In this document: in pieces, positions 40,329 to 49,344 of the stretch
How the letters are laid out: each line of letters begins with the position of its first letter
Numbering within the stretch: the stretch's first letter is position 1
Source: Lysobacter helvus
GTDB taxonomy: Bacteria > Pseudomonadota > Gammaproteobacteria > Xanthomonadales > Xanthomonadaceae
Direction: 5' to 3'
DNA length: 64,000 nucleotides
NCBI RefSeq assembly: GCF_018406645.1
Contig: NZ_AP024546.1
Coordinates: forward strand, 2,108,001 to 2,172,000
Program-made: the position numbers and the translations under genes
Notes under the pieces: model-generated
Database searches by the model: none
Told to the model about the DNA's origin: nothing
The model's input: the letters and a program-made list of their open reading frames with translations, nothing else

Positions 40329-41291
40329 ATGAAGATTTTCCCGCTGACGCTGTTGCCGAACGACGCCAACATCAATTTCATGCGGCTGCGCTGGGCGTCC
40401 ATCACCCTCGCGGCGCTGCTGATGTTCGGTGCGATCGGCGCCATGGCCTTCAAGGGCTTCAACTACGCCCTCGACTTCACCGGCGGTGCGCTGGTGGAAG
40501 TGCGCACCGACCAGCCGGTCGACATCGACGACATCCGCAAGGACCTGGGCAAGCAGGGCTACGACAGCGCGCAGGTGCAGACCTACGGCTCCGGCAACGA
40601 ACTGCTGGTCCGCCTGCAGCCGCGCGAAGGCGAGTCGAGCACGCAGGCCACCACGCACGCCAAGGAAGCGGTGACGCGCGCGCTGACCACCGCGGGGGCG
40701 ACCAACCCGCACATCCTGCGCAGCGAATTCGTCGGCCCGCAGATCGGCCGCGAGCTGGCCCGAAACGGTGCGTACGCGCTCGCGTTCGTCGTGATCGGCT
40801 TCCTGTTCTACATCGCGTTCCGCTTCCAGCGGAAGTTCGCACTGGCCGCGATCATCGCCACGCTGCACGACGTGGTCGTCGTGGCGGGCTGGTTCGCGAT
40901 CACCGGGCACGAGTTCGACCTCACGGTGCTCGCCGGCGTGCTGTCGGTGATGGGCTACTCGATCAACGACACGATCGTGGTGTTCGACCGCGTGCGCGAG
41001 AACTTCCGCGGCATGCGCGCCTCGCCGTACGAAGTGCTGAACAAGTCGGTCAACCAGACGCTCTCGCGTACGGTGATCACCTCGTTCGTCGCCTTCCTCA
41101 CGGTGCTCGCGCTGTACATCTACGGCGGCGGTTCGCTGCGCGGCATGGCCGAGTCGCAGATCATCGGCATCATCGTCGGCACGCTGTCGTCGATCTTCGT
41201 CGCGTGCCCGCTGCTGCTGTGGTTCGGCGTGACGAAGCAGGACCTGTTGCCGAAGGCGCAGGACGAGGCGGCGTTGGCGCGTCGCCCGTAA
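40329..41291 (+). CDS. secF: Protein translocase subunit SecF
   Basis: 320 residues. Pairs with SecD. N-terminal span ASITLAALLMFGAIGAMAF then GFNYALDFTGGALVEVRT, the SecF signature; C-terminal five spans with SINDTIVVFDRVRENFRG and NQTLSRTVITSFVAFLTVL. Last gene of the yajC-secD-secF unit; ends in a hairpin array with terminator. Confidence 0.97.
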   Translation: MKIFPLTLLPNDANINFMRLRWASITLAALLMFGAIGAMAFKGFNYALDFTGGALVEVRTDQPVDIDDIRKDLGKQGYDSAQVQTYGSGNELLVRLQPREGESSTQATTHAKEAVTRALTTAGATNPHILRSEFVGPQIGRELARNGAYALAFVVIGFLFYIAFRFQRKFALAAIIATLHDVVVVAGWFAITGHEFDLTVLAGVLSVMGYSINDTIVVFDRVRENFRGMRASPYEVLNKSVNQTLSRTVITSFVAFLTVLALYIYGGGSLRGMAESQIIGIIVGTLSSIFVACPLLLWFGVTKQDLLPKAQDEAALARRP

Positions 41292-41294
41292 CAG

Positions 41295-41405
41295 CGGGAC
41301 CGGGGACCCGGGACCGGGGACCAGGGAAAGCAAAAAGCCGCGCATTTGCGCGGCTTTTTGTTGGGCTGTTGCGTTTGGTCCCTGGTCCCTGGTCCCCGGT
41401 CCCCG
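41295..41405. repeat. Tandem GGGACC heptamers in opposing arms around a terminator
   Basis: Left arm (about 41295-41326) consists of GGGACC(G/C/A) units; the right arm (about 41377-41405) is the same unit in reverse (GGTCCCTGGTCCCTGGTCCC), so the arms can form one long hairpin. At its centre lies a terminator: AAAAAGCCGCGC (41332-41343), loop ATTT, GCGCGGCTTTTT (41348-41359). It ends secF and the convergent IMPase gene. Confidence 0.82.
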
Positions 41406-41409
41406 TCTT

Positions 41410-42225
41410 TCAAAAGGCTTTCGCGTATCCCGAATTGACGATGCCCTTCTGCAGCGACTCGCTCAGCTTCAAGCCACCGGCCACGATCTGGCGACCCAGC
41501 ACGCCGCGATGATCCATCGGTCCCGTGCCCGCGCCGCGGAAATCGGTGACGCGGCCACCGGCTTCGCGCACCAGCAACACGCCGGCGGCGATGTCCCACG
41601 GCTTCACGCCGGCTTCGAAGTACCCATCGGCGCGGCCGCAAGCGACGTACGCCAGGTCCAGCGCGGCCGAACCCGTGCGGCGGATGTCTTCGGCGTCCTT
41701 CAGCAGTTCGCCGATGCACGCCAGGTGTGGGGCGAGGCGTTCGCGTTCGCGCGGCGGGAAGCCGGTGATCAGCATCGCGCCGGTGAGGTCCTTGCGCTCG
41801 GACACGCGGATCTTCTTGTCGTTGAGCACCGCGCCGCTGCCGCGGCTGGCGGTGAACAGCTCGTTGCGCAGCGGATCGAAGATCACGCCGTGCTGCGGTT
41901 CGCCGTTTTCCACCAGCGCGATCGACACGCACCAGTGCGGGATGCCGTGCAGGTAATTACTGGTGCCATCGAGCGGATCGATGACGAAGGTCTGGCGGCC
42001 CTTGCCGCTGCTGCCGGTCTCCTCGCCGAGGATCGCGCAGTCGGGCATCGCGCGCTTGAGCTCGCGGATGATCTCGGCCTCGGCCAGGCCATCGACCTCG
42101 CTCGCGTAGTCCATGCGGTCCTTTTCGACCACGTTGAGCGCATCGAGCTTGTTGAGGTGGCGGAGCAGGACATTGCCTGCCGCGCGGGCGGCCTTGACCA
42201 TGACGGTGACTGCGGGTTTCTGCAT
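41410..42225 (-). CDS. suhB: Inositol monophosphatase family protein (SuhB-like)
   Basis: 271 residues from ATG 42225. Mg2+-dependent phosphatase motifs: [20 protein letters not shown] (metal-binding D-P-L-D-G-T) and [20 protein letters not shown]. Length and sequence fit the SuhB/IMPase family; SuhB also acts in ribosomal RNA antitermination in E. coli, which cannot be inferred here. Divergent from trmJ, 52 bases apart, a known pairing. Confidence 0.9.
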   Translation of the reverse strand: MQKPAVTVMVKAARAAGNVLLRHLNKLDALNVVEKDRMDYASEVDGLAEAEIIRELKRAMPDCAILGEETGSSGKGRQTFVIDPLDGTSNYLHGIPHWCVSIALVENGEPQHGVIFDPLRNELFTASRGSGAVLNDKKIRVSERKDLTGAMLITGFPPRERERLAPHLACIGELLKDAEDIRRTGSAALDLAYVACGRADGYFEAGVKPWDIAAGVLLVREAGGRVTDFRGAGTGPMDHRGVLGRQIVAGGLKLSESLQKGIVNSGYAKAF

Positions 42226-42277
42226 GGCGAAGGGGGAAGGGCCGGCGGCGAGGGGCGCGGAGTTTAACATTCGCGCC

Positions 42278-43081
42278 ATGAGCGAACCGGCCCCGAGCAT
42301 CACCCCCACGCCCGACCTGCGCATCGTGCTCGTCGGCACCCAGCATCCCGGCAACATCGGCGCCGCCGCGCGCGCGATGAAAACGATGGGATTGCACCAC
42401 CTGGTGCTGGTCGCCCCCGAAAAGGCGCCCAACCACGACACCGAGGCCATGGCCGCGGGCGCCGACGACCTCGTCGCGGCCGCTCCCGTCCACGCCACGC
42501 TGGCCGAGGCCGTCGCCGATTGCGCGCTGGTCCTGGGCTGCACGGCGCGCAGCCGGCGGGTCCAGCTGGAACAGCTCGATCCGCGCGAAGCGGCCGCGCG
42601 GGCCCTCGGGTTCGCCGCGAACGGCCCGGTCGCCCTGGTCTTCGGCCGCGAACGCACGGGCCTGGACAACAACGAACTCCAGCTGTGCCACGCCGCGGTC
42701 CACATCCCGTCGGATCCCGCATTCAGTTCACTCAACCTGGCCGCGGCGGTGCAGGTCATGAGCTACGAGGTCCGCATGGGCCTGCTCGGCGCGCCGGCCC
42801 CGCGGGCCGCGGTGGCCGAATCGGCCCCCGTCCGCGAACAGCTCGCCCCGCACGCCGAACTCGAAGGCTTCTTCGCCCAACTGGCCGAAGCCCTGGATGC
42901 CATCGACTTCCACAAGGGGCGCACGCCCGATTCGGCCATGCGCAAGTTGCGCCGCCTGTACCTGCGGGCCGCGCTGGACAGCGCCGAGGTGCGGCTGCTG
43001 CGCGGCATCCTTGCCGACACCCAGCGCATGGCGATGCTCGCGGGGCGGGGGCAGGGGACCGGCAAACCGGGTGACGCGTAA
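42278..43081 (+). CDS. trmJ: tRNA (cytidine/uridine-2'-O)-methyltransferase TrmJ
   Basis: 267 residues from ATG 42278. SPOUT-class methyltransferase: [20 protein letters not shown] at the start, [19 protein letters not shown] and [21 protein letters not shown] forming the trefoil knot. Methylates ribose of nucleotide 32 in several tRNAs. C-terminal helical extension ([20 protein letters not shown]) is typical. Confidence 0.95.
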   Translation: MSEPAPSITPTPDLRIVLVGTQHPGNIGAAARAMKTMGLHHLVLVAPEKAPNHDTEAMAAGADDLVAAAPVHATLAEAVADCALVLGCTARSRRVQLEQLDPREAAARALGFAANGPVALVFGRERTGLDNNELQLCHAAVHIPSDPAFSSLNLAAAVQVMSYEVRMGLLGAPAPRAAVAESAPVREQLAPHAELEGFFAQLAEALDAIDFHKGRTPDSAMRKLRRLYLRAALDSAEVRLLRGILADTQRMAMLAGRGQGTGKPGDA

Positions 43082-43172
43082 GCGTTTCACTCGCAGTTAC
43101 AGGGAATCTGCGCTTCTTTGGTAGCGGCAATTCGGCTAGGCTTGCCGCTGGGGTCTCGCAGGACTACACGCT

Positions 43173-44105
43173 TTGGTTGCGCTCCGTCGCTGTCTCGCCG
43201 CGTTGCTGGTCATTTTCGCCGCGGCAGGCTCCCCATCCCCGACCCGTGCCGCGACCGCAGACGATGCGCACGTGCTCGTGCTCGGCCGCATCAGCGACGA
43301 CCCCAAGGCGCACTACGAGCAGCTGAAGCCCTTGCTGGATTACGTCGTGCCGCGCATGGCCAACGTCGGCATCCGCGAAGGGCGGATCCTGATGGCGCAC
43401 GACGTGCAACAAATGAATTCCTACCTGCGCCGCGGCCGCGTCGACTGGGTCACCGAGACCGCCGGCACCGGCATGCTGCTGCAGCAGGGCTCGGGCGCCA
43501 AGCCGCTGCTGATCACCGAACGCGACGGCGTGAGCCAGTACACGACGGTGTTCTTCGCGCGCCGCGACAGCGGCATCCGCTCGATCGACGACCTGCGCGG
43601 CCGCAGCGTCGCATTCCAGAATCCGTATTCCACCAGCGCCTATTACGTGCCCGCGGCGGACGTGCTCGATCGCGGCCTGCCGCTGGAAATCCTTCTGTCG
43701 CCGATGGACCGGCCCGCGCCCGATGGCGTCGGTTACCTCTTCGCGCGCACCGAACTCAACATCGCCACCTGGGTGCACAAGCGCCTGGTCGACGTCGGCG
43801 TGATGAGCAACCTGGACTGGCAGAACCCGCAGCGCGTGCCGCTCGCGTTCCGCGCGGACCTGGTGATCGTGCATGAAACGCCGTCCTATCCCCGCGCGCT
43901 GGAGATGGTGCGCGGCGGCATGGATCCGAAGGTGGAAGCGCGCCTGCGCGAAGTGCTGGTCGAGGCCTCGAAGGACCCCGACGCCCGCGAAGCGCTGCTG
44001 CAGTTCTTCAAGACCACGCGCTTCCTGCCGATCGACGCCAACAGCGAACACGCGCTGGAACGCATCGGCAGCGGCGTCAAGCGCATCCGCGCGGAGGTCG
44101 AATGA
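43173..44105 (+). CDS. PhnD-like periplasmic substrate-binding protein
   Basis: 310 residues from TTG 43173 (AGGA 9 bases upstream). Signal peptide LAALLVIFAAAGSPSPTRAA. Mature part follows PhnD/phosphite-type periplasmic binding proteins: LVLGRISDDPKAHYEQLKPL, YLRRGRVDWVTETAGTG, FFARRDSGIRSIDDLRGRSV and AFQNPYSTSAYYVPAADVL. No permease or ATPase is adjacent; the gene overlaps the following GGDEF-EAL gene by 4 bases. More likely a sensory partner than a transport component. Confidence 0.88.
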   Translation: MVALRRCLAALLVIFAAAGSPSPTRAATADDAHVLVLGRISDDPKAHYEQLKPLLDYVVPRMANVGIREGRILMAHDVQQMNSYLRRGRVDWVTETAGTGMLLQQGSGAKPLLITERDGVSQYTTVFFARRDSGIRSIDDLRGRSVAFQNPYSTSAYYVPAADVLDRGLPLEILLSPMDRPAPDGVGYLFARTELNIATWVHKRLVDVGVMSNLDWQNPQRVPLAFRADLVIVHETPSYPRALEMVRGGMDPKVEARLREVLVEASKDPDAREALLQFFKTTRFLPIDANSEHALERIGSGVKRIRAEVE

Positions 44106-46243
44106 GCGTGCGGTTCGGCCTGCAGGCGAAGTTCCTCGCCGGCATGGCCATCGTGTTCGTCGGCGTGCTCGCGCTGATCGGCCTGATGTGGCAGCGGCAG
44201 ACCTCGATGCAGGAAGAGGTGTCGAGCCTCGGCCGCGAATCCATGCGCGAGCTGGTGTCCGACCGCCTCAAGCGCCGCGGCGAAAGCGCGGTGGCGCAGC
44301 TTGCCGATTCGCTGACCAACCCGATGTACTACTCGGACCTGGACGCGATCGGCAACATCGCGCGCGCCGCGATGCGCCAGCCGGACGTGGCGTACGTGAT
44401 CGTGTTCGATCCGCAGGGCCGCATCGTGCACGACGGTTCCGGCGACATCCCCGCGTACGGCCAGCCGATGAACGACCCCTTCGCGTTCGAAGTGGTGTCC
44501 GCGCGCTCGCCGCACACGCAGAGTTCCGATCGCATCGTCGACATCGCCAGCCCGATCATGATCGGCGACCAGCGCCTGGGCGGCGTGCGCGTGGGCTATT
44601 CGCTCGCGGCGATGCGCAGCGACGAAGACCGCGCGACGCAGGCGATGCGCACGCGGCTGGACGAGATCGCGCGCCGGCACCTCGGCTGGATCGCCTTGCT
44701 CGGTGCGGCGTTGCTCGCGCTCGGCGCGATCGTGGTCGGCCTGGTGCAGCGCACGCTGGTGCGCCCGATCCGGCAGCTGGCCGACGTCGCGCACGAAATC
44801 GAAAGCGGCAACTTCGAAGCCGACGCGCCGGTGACCACGCGCGGCGATGAAGTCGGCGACCTCGTGCGCGCGTTCGGCCGCATGAGCAGCAGCGTGGCGC
44901 GCCACGACCGCGACATCCGCCGCATGGCCTACAGCGATGCGCTGACGGGCCTGGCCAATCGCCTCGCATTCCGCGAAAGCCTGGACCGCCGCCTGCTGCA
45001 GTTGCGCGGCGCGGGCCGGCAGCTCGCGCTGCTGTTCGCCGACATCGACGACTTCAAGCGCGTCAACGACACGCTGGGCCACGACGCGGGCGACGAAGTA
45101 CTGGTGCAGTTCGCCAACCGCATCCGCGAAACCGTCGAACGCATGGGCGGCGAAGGCGCGATGCTCGCGCGCTTCGGCGGCGACGAGTTCGTGATCCTGA
45201 TCGAGAGCGTGCTCTCGCCCACCGGCAACCACGGCGACGTGCGCACCGCGGCGAGCCGCCTGGCCGAAGCGCTGGTCGCCGAATTGAGCCGGCCGATCGT
45301 GGTGCACGACCGCCAGGTGTTCCTCGGCACGTCCATCGGCATCACGTTGTTCCCGGAAGACGCGTCGGGTTCGACGATGCTGATGAAGAACGGCGACATC
45401 GCGATGTACCAGGCGAAGGTCGCCGGCAAGAATTGCCACCGCTTCTACTCGCGCGCGATGGACCAGGCGGTCGAACGCCGCGTGCGCATGGAGCAGGATT
45501 TGCGCGGTGCGTGGGAACGCGGCGAGCTGAGCCTGGCGTACCAGCCCGTCTACAGCCTCGCCGACGGCCAGTTGCGCGGCGCCGAAGCGCTGCTGCGCTG
45601 GCAGCATCCCGAACATGGTGCGATCGCGCCGTCGGTGTTCATCGACGTGGCGGAGCAGAGCGGCCTGATCGAAGTCATCGGGCCGCAGGTGTTGCGCCTG
45701 GCGTGCGAAGACACGATGCGCTGGCAGCAGGCGCATCCGTCGGCGGACCAGATGTTCGTGTCGGTGAATGTGTCGCCGCGCCAGTTGCGCAGCGGGGATT
45801 TGCCGCGGCAGGTGGCGACGACGTTGCGCGATACGGGGCTGGAAGCCGCGCGCCTGCATCTCGAACTCACCGAGACTGCGGTCATCGGCGACGAGATCCA
45901 CGCGAGCGGGTTGCTGGCGCGACTGCGCGCGTCGGGCGTGAAGATCTGGCTCGACGATTTCGGCACGGGGTTCTCGGGGCTGAGCCATCTGCGCCGGGTG
46001 CCGGTGGATGGGGTGAAGATCGATCGCAGCTTCATCGCGGATGTGTTGCGCGATCCGGACGATCTGGCGCTGACGACGGCCATCATTGCGATGGCGCATT
46101 CGCTCGGCATCACGGTGGTGGCGGAGGGCGTGGAGAAGGAGGGGCAGTACGCGATCCTGCGCGAGCGCGGGTGCGATCTGGCGCAGGGGTATTGGCTGGG
46201 GCATCCGGTGAGTGCTTCGGATTTCTCTTTGTTGCTGGCCTGA
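44102..46243 (+). CDS. Membrane GGDEF-EAL protein (cyclic di-GMP turnover)
   Basis: 713 residues. Span 1 FLAGMAIVFVGVLALIGLMW, a periplasmic sensor region of about 150 residues (GNIARAAMRQPDVAYVIVFD), span 2 LGWIALLGAALLALGAIVVG, HAMP linker (RPIRQLADVAHEIESGNFEA), GGDEF domain with intact RFGGDEF (359-363) and EAL domain with intact EALLRW (EAL 495-497), DDFGTGFSGLSHLR and EGVE. Both enzyme motifs look active. Coupled (ATGA) to the PhnD-like gene, which probably modulates its periplasmic domain. Confidence 0.95.
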   Translation: MSVRFGLQAKFLAGMAIVFVGVLALIGLMWQRQTSMQEEVSSLGRESMRELVSDRLKRRGESAVAQLADSLTNPMYYSDLDAIGNIARAAMRQPDVAYVIVFDPQGRIVHDGSGDIPAYGQPMNDPFAFEVVSARSPHTQSSDRIVDIASPIMIGDQRLGGVRVGYSLAAMRSDEDRATQAMRTRLDEIARRHLGWIALLGAALLALGAIVVGLVQRTLVRPIRQLADVAHEIESGNFEADAPVTTRGDEVGDLVRAFGRMSSSVARHDRDIRRMAYSDALTGLANRLAFRESLDRRLLQLRGAGRQLALLFADIDDFKRVNDTLGHDAGDEVLVQFANRIRETVERMGGEGAMLARFGGDEFVILIESVLSPTGNHGDVRTAASRLAEALVAELSRPIVVHDRQVFLGTSIGITLFPEDASGSTMLMKNGDIAMYQAKVAGKNCHRFYSRAMDQAVERRVRMEQDLRGAWERGELSLAYQPVYSLADGQLRGAEALLRWQHPEHGAIAPSVFIDVAEQSGLIEVIGPQVLRLACEDTMRWQQAHPSADQMFVSVNVSPRQLRSGDLPRQVATTLRDTGLEAARLHLELTETAVIGDEIHASGLLARLRASGVKIWLDDFGTGFSGLSHLRRVPVDGVKIDRSFIADVLRDPDDLALTTAIIAMAHSLGITVVAEGVEKEGQYAILRERGCDLAQGYWLGHPVSASDFSLLLA

Positions 46244-46501
46244 CTTCAAAAGCGGGAACCCAGGGTTGCTGCAGAAGCCCGCTTGAAGTGAAGACCGCGT
46301 CGCCCGAACCCGCGGCGTGGTAAGAATTTCTCGCCGACGTGGCGGCGAAAATTCTCACCCCACCACGGGCTGGGGCATCACCTTGCGAGCCTTTTCGATC
46401 AAGGGGCCGACCTTGATTCGAGGTCGCTGGCGTGCGTGGTGACGCACGCGCAACCCAATCACTTCTTTCGCGACGAGCAAGAGCGCAGGCGCGGATTCCT
46501 G
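46244..46501. repeat. Palindromic intergenic element
   Basis: No gene seen in these 258 bases. A large imperfect hairpin lies at 46317-46369: GTGG, AGAATTTCTCGCCG, loop, CGGCGAAAATTCT, CCAC. A second perfect hairpin GCGTGCGT/ACGCACGC is at 46430-46449. Minus-strand frame-like stretches here recall dispersed Lysobacter repeats, from memory only. Possibly also acts as a terminator for the convergent genes. Confidence 0.5.
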
Positions 46502-47149
46502 TCAGATCAGGTAGTCGATCCACTTGGTGGCCTGTGCCACGAGGGCGCCGGACAGCACGCCGAAGACGACGACTGCGATCGCGCCTGCGATCCACGCGGC
46601 CAGCATCAGTGCGCCGTCGCGTTCCAGCAGCGCGAGTGCGTATGCGAGCAGCAGGACGCCGAACAGGTAGTTCGTGAGCGGGATCGGCAGGGAGAGGAGG
46701 ATGCCGAGAAGCACGAGCAACACGCCTGTCACTGCGGAGGCGATGCGCAGGTCGAGGATCTGCGGCATGCGGGGTTTGATCAGGTGTTCGAGTTTCGCCA
46801 GCCAAGGGGACATCTTGGCGTCGAACTTCTGCAATGCATGACGATGCGGGCCGCGCTTGGCGAGGAATTCCGGGAGCCAGGGCTTGCGCATGCCGATGCA
46901 CAACTGCAGGCCGATCAGGATGGTCAGCGGGCCGCTGATCGCGCCGCCGATCGGGATCGGGATGAAGGCGGGCAGCACGCACGCGAACAGGAGCATGCCG
47001 AAGGCGCGGCGGCCGAGGCCCGACAGGAGATCGCGCAGGCTCAGCAGGTCGTTCGGGTCGCCGACCGCCAGGTCGTCGAGGATCGCGCGGATGCCGCGTT
47101 CGCGGACGTGCGCTTCGTCGTCGCCTTGCGTGTCGTGGGGATCAACCAT
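46502..47149 (-). CDS. ExoD family exopolysaccharide synthesis protein
   Basis: 215 residues from ATG 47149, overlapping the preceding CorC/HlyC-type stop by 8 bases. ExoD family pattern: NDLLSLRDLLSGLGRRAFGM, LPAFIPIPIGGAISGPLTIL (about 60-80), GMRKPWLPEFLAKR and SLPIPLTNYLFGVLLLAYAL. Four or so membrane spans. Named for exopolysaccharide defects in rhizobia; mechanism unknown. Confidence 0.9.
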   Translation of the reverse strand: MVDPHDTQGDDEAHVRERGIRAILDDLAVGDPNDLLSLRDLLSGLGRRAFGMLLFACVLPAFIPIPIGGAISGPLTILIGLQLCIGMRKPWLPEFLAKRGPHRHALQKFDAKMSPWLAKLEHLIKPRMPQILDLRIASAVTGVLLVLLGILLSLPIPLTNYLFGVLLLAYALALLERDGALMLAAWIAGAIAVVVFGVLSGALVAQATKWIDYLI

Positions 47150-48446
47150 CGTGGCCCACGTCCTGGATCCGCTGCAGCAGCAGCTTGTCGACGCGCGGGC
47201 CGTCGAGGTCGATCACTTCGATGCGCCAGCCTTCCCACTCGAAGTGTTCGCCGACGTTCGGGATGCGGCCGTAGTGCGCGATCGCCATGCCCGCGGCGGT
47301 GTGGTAGTCCAGCGAGTCGAGGTCGGGCAGCGGGCCGCCGCCGAGCAATTCGCGCAGGTCATCGACGGGCAACGCGCCGTCGACGAGCAGCGAGCCGTCC
47401 TCGCGCGCGATCACCATCGGTTCGCCATCCTCGGCGGCTTCGCCGGATTGCAGGCGGCCGATGATCGCGCCCATCAGGTCGGTCACGGTGACCATGCCCT
47501 GGATCTCGCCGTATTCGTCCACGACCAGCGCGATGGATTGCTGTTCTTCGCGGAAGATCTCCAGCAGCTTCAACGCGTGCGTGGATTCGGAGACGAACAG
47601 TGCGGGGCGGATGTCGCGGAACAGTTCCGGCGCGGGGTTGCCGAGTTCGTCGAGCAGCGTCTTCACTTCCAGCACGCCGATCACGTCCGAATCGTTGCCG
47701 CGATACACCGGATAGCGCGAGTAGGGCGTCTCGCGCATCGTCTGCAGGTTGGTTTCGCGGTCGGCGGCGGCGTCCAGCCAGTCGATGCGCATGCGCGGCG
47801 TCATCAGGCTGGCCGCGGTGCGGTCGCCCAGGCGCAGCACGCGATTCATCATGTTGCGTTCGTCCACGTCGATCACGCCTTGCTCGTGGCCTTCGCTCAC
47901 CAGCATGCGGATCTCGTCTTCGGTGACGCCCGATTCGTTCGGCGCGCCCAGGCCCACGATGCGCATGCACAGGCGCGTGGCCGCCGACAGCGCCAGCACG
48001 AACGGCTTGGCGATGGTCGCGAAGAAATCCATCGGGTAGGCCACCACCGAAGCGATCTGCTCCGGTCGCAACGTGCCGATGCGCTTGGGCACCAGTTCGC
48101 CCAGCAGCCCGAACACGAACAGCATCACCAGGAAGCCGGTGACGAAGCCGATGTTGTCGGCGTAGGGCGCGAGCAACGGGATCTTCGCCAGCGGGACGGC
48201 GATCTTCTCGCCCATCGATTCGCCGCCGAAGTAGCCGAGCGCCAGGGTCAGCAAGCTGATCCATAGCTGCACCGCGGACAGGAAGCTCTCGGGATGCTCG
48301 GCCAGCAACAACGCCTTGGCCGCGCCGCGGCTGGTCACCGCCATGTGCTTCAGGCGCGACTTGCGGGACGTGAGCACGGCCATCTCCGACATCGCGAAGA
48401 AGCCGTTGAACAGGACGAGGACGAGGACGATCAGCAGGGCAAGCAC
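47142..48446 (-). CDS. Hemolysin family/CorC-HlyC type membrane protein (DUF21-CBS)
   Basis: 434 residues from ATG 48446. N-terminal DUF21 (CNNM) membrane domain (LLIVLVLVLFNGFFAMSEMA; four spans to about 190), two CBS domains (MTPRMRIDWLDAAADRETNL; ALVVDEYGEIQGMVTVTDLM) and a C-terminal CorC_HlyC domain (DDLRELLGGGPLPDLDSLDY; GWRIEVIDLDGPRVDKLLLQ). Such proteins are linked to Mg2+/Co2+ efflux; a haemolysin role is a historical name. Confidence 0.93.
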   Translation of the reverse strand: MLALLIVLVLVLFNGFFAMSEMAVLTSRKSRLKHMAVTSRGAAKALLLAEHPESFLSAVQLWISLLTLALGYFGGESMGEKIAVPLAKIPLLAPYADNIGFVTGFLVMLFVFGLLGELVPKRIGTLRPEQIASVVAYPMDFFATIAKPFVLALSAATRLCMRIVGLGAPNESGVTEDEIRMLVSEGHEQGVIDVDERNMMNRVLRLGDRTAASLMTPRMRIDWLDAAADRETNLQTMRETPYSRYPVYRGNDSDVIGVLEVKTLLDELGNPAPELFRDIRPALFVSESTHALKLLEIFREEQQSIALVVDEYGEIQGMVTVTDLMGAIIGRLQSGEAAEDGEPMVIAREDGSLLVDGALPVDDLRELLGGGPLPDLDSLDYHTAAGMAIAHYGRIPNVGEHFEWEGWRIEVIDLDGPRVDKLLLQRIQDVGHDG

Positions 48447-48582
48447 GCGGGCGGTTCCATCCGGGGGGCGCCCGTGGGGGTCGGCGAGGCCGTGGGGCGA
48501 TCGGCGGCGGCGGGTCTGGGTTCGTCCATGGGCGTGCGCAGGAGCGCGGGGCGGATCATAGCAGCCGGTCCCGTGACGTCCC

Positions 48583-48615
48583 GATGGCGTCCGGATGGCG
48601 TCCGGATGGCGCCCC
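48583..48615. repeat. Three tandem 11-base repeats
   Basis: GATGGCGTCCG at 48583-48593 and 48594-48604, then GATGGCGCCCC at 48605-48615. Directly upstream of the Pho box; the period of 11 matches that box's spacing. Too short and degenerate for a CRISPR. Confidence 0.75.
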
Positions 48616-48626
48616 CGGGGCGGCGA

Positions 48627-48661
48627 CTGTCATAACCCTGTCATATGACGGACTGTCATAA
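48627..48661 (+). promoter_or_regulatory. Pho box (PhoB site) with -10 element
   Basis: CTGTCATAACCCTGTCAT (48627-48644) has two exact CTGTCAT repeats 11 bases apart, the PhoB consensus arrangement. A third CTGTCAT is at 48653-48659, overlapping CATAAT (48656-48661), a likely -10. The start codon at 48704 lies 42 bases downstream. Predicts phosphate-starvation control of the DUF47-pit pair. Confidence 0.82.
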
Positions 48662-48703
48662 TGCGCGCCGCCCAGCCACCCCGCGACCGACGAGGCCTCC
48701 CGC

Positions 48704-49330
48704 ATGTTCTCCCTGCAGACGATCTTCGGCCAGGGCAAGCAGTTCTACTCGCTGCTCAACGACGCGGCCGTCGCCGCGCACGACAGCACCCTTGCGCTCC
48801 ACGAGATGCTCAAGTCCCCCGAGCGCACCCCGGGCCTGGAAGCCTTCAAGCTGGCCCGCCAGCGCGAGCGCGAGGCCTCGGACAAGATCAGCCAGGCGCT
48901 GGTCGACAGCTTCATCACCCCGATCGAGCGAGAGGACATCGAGTCGCTGGCCTCGGCGCTGTACAAGATCCCCAAGCAGGTCGAGCGCTTCGCCGACCGC
49001 TACGCGCTCGCCCGCCACCGGCTGGCCGGCATCGACTTCGCGCCGCGCGCGGCGATGCTGGAGCAGGCCGCCGGCGTGGTGGTGCAGATGGTCAAGGAAC
49101 TCCCGCACCTGCGCCTTGAGCCCATGAAGGAACTCAACGATCGCCTGCGCGTGCTGGAAGCCGAAGCCGATCGCCTGATCCTCGAGCTGCACCGCGAAAT
49201 CTATTCCGGCCGCCTGGACGCGAGCGAGATGTTCCTGCTCAAGGAATTCTTCGAGATCCTGGAGAAGGCGATCGACCGCTGCCGCGAAGCCGGCGTGGTC
49301 GCCTATTCGATCGCGCTCAAGAACAGCTGA
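48704..49330 (+). CDS. DUF47 family (PhoU-like) protein
   Basis: 208 residues from ATG 48704. All-helical PhoU-like repeat: FYSLLNDAAVAAHDSTLALH, EREASDKISQALVDSFITPI and EREDIESLASALYKIPKQVE, the last being typical of DUF47. Members sit beside Pit transporters and probably gate them. First gene after the Pho box; 14 bases before the pit gene. Confidence 0.93.
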   Translation: MFSLQTIFGQGKQFYSLLNDAAVAAHDSTLALHEMLKSPERTPGLEAFKLARQREREASDKISQALVDSFITPIEREDIESLASALYKIPKQVERFADRYALARHRLAGIDFAPRAAMLEQAAGVVVQMVKELPHLRLEPMKELNDRLRVLEAEADRLILELHREIYSGRLDASEMFLLKEFFEILEKAIDRCREAGVVAYSIALKNS

Positions 49331-49344
49331 CGAAGGCCGCCCCG

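Noticed and set aside
46110-46982. Minus-strand open frame across the spacer and ExoD gene
   Set aside because: Wrong frame relative to ExoD, low-complexity composition; the spacer part is better explained as a repeat element.
48583-48615. Possible CRISPR
   Set aside because: Three head-to-tail 11-base units without spacers and no cas genes.
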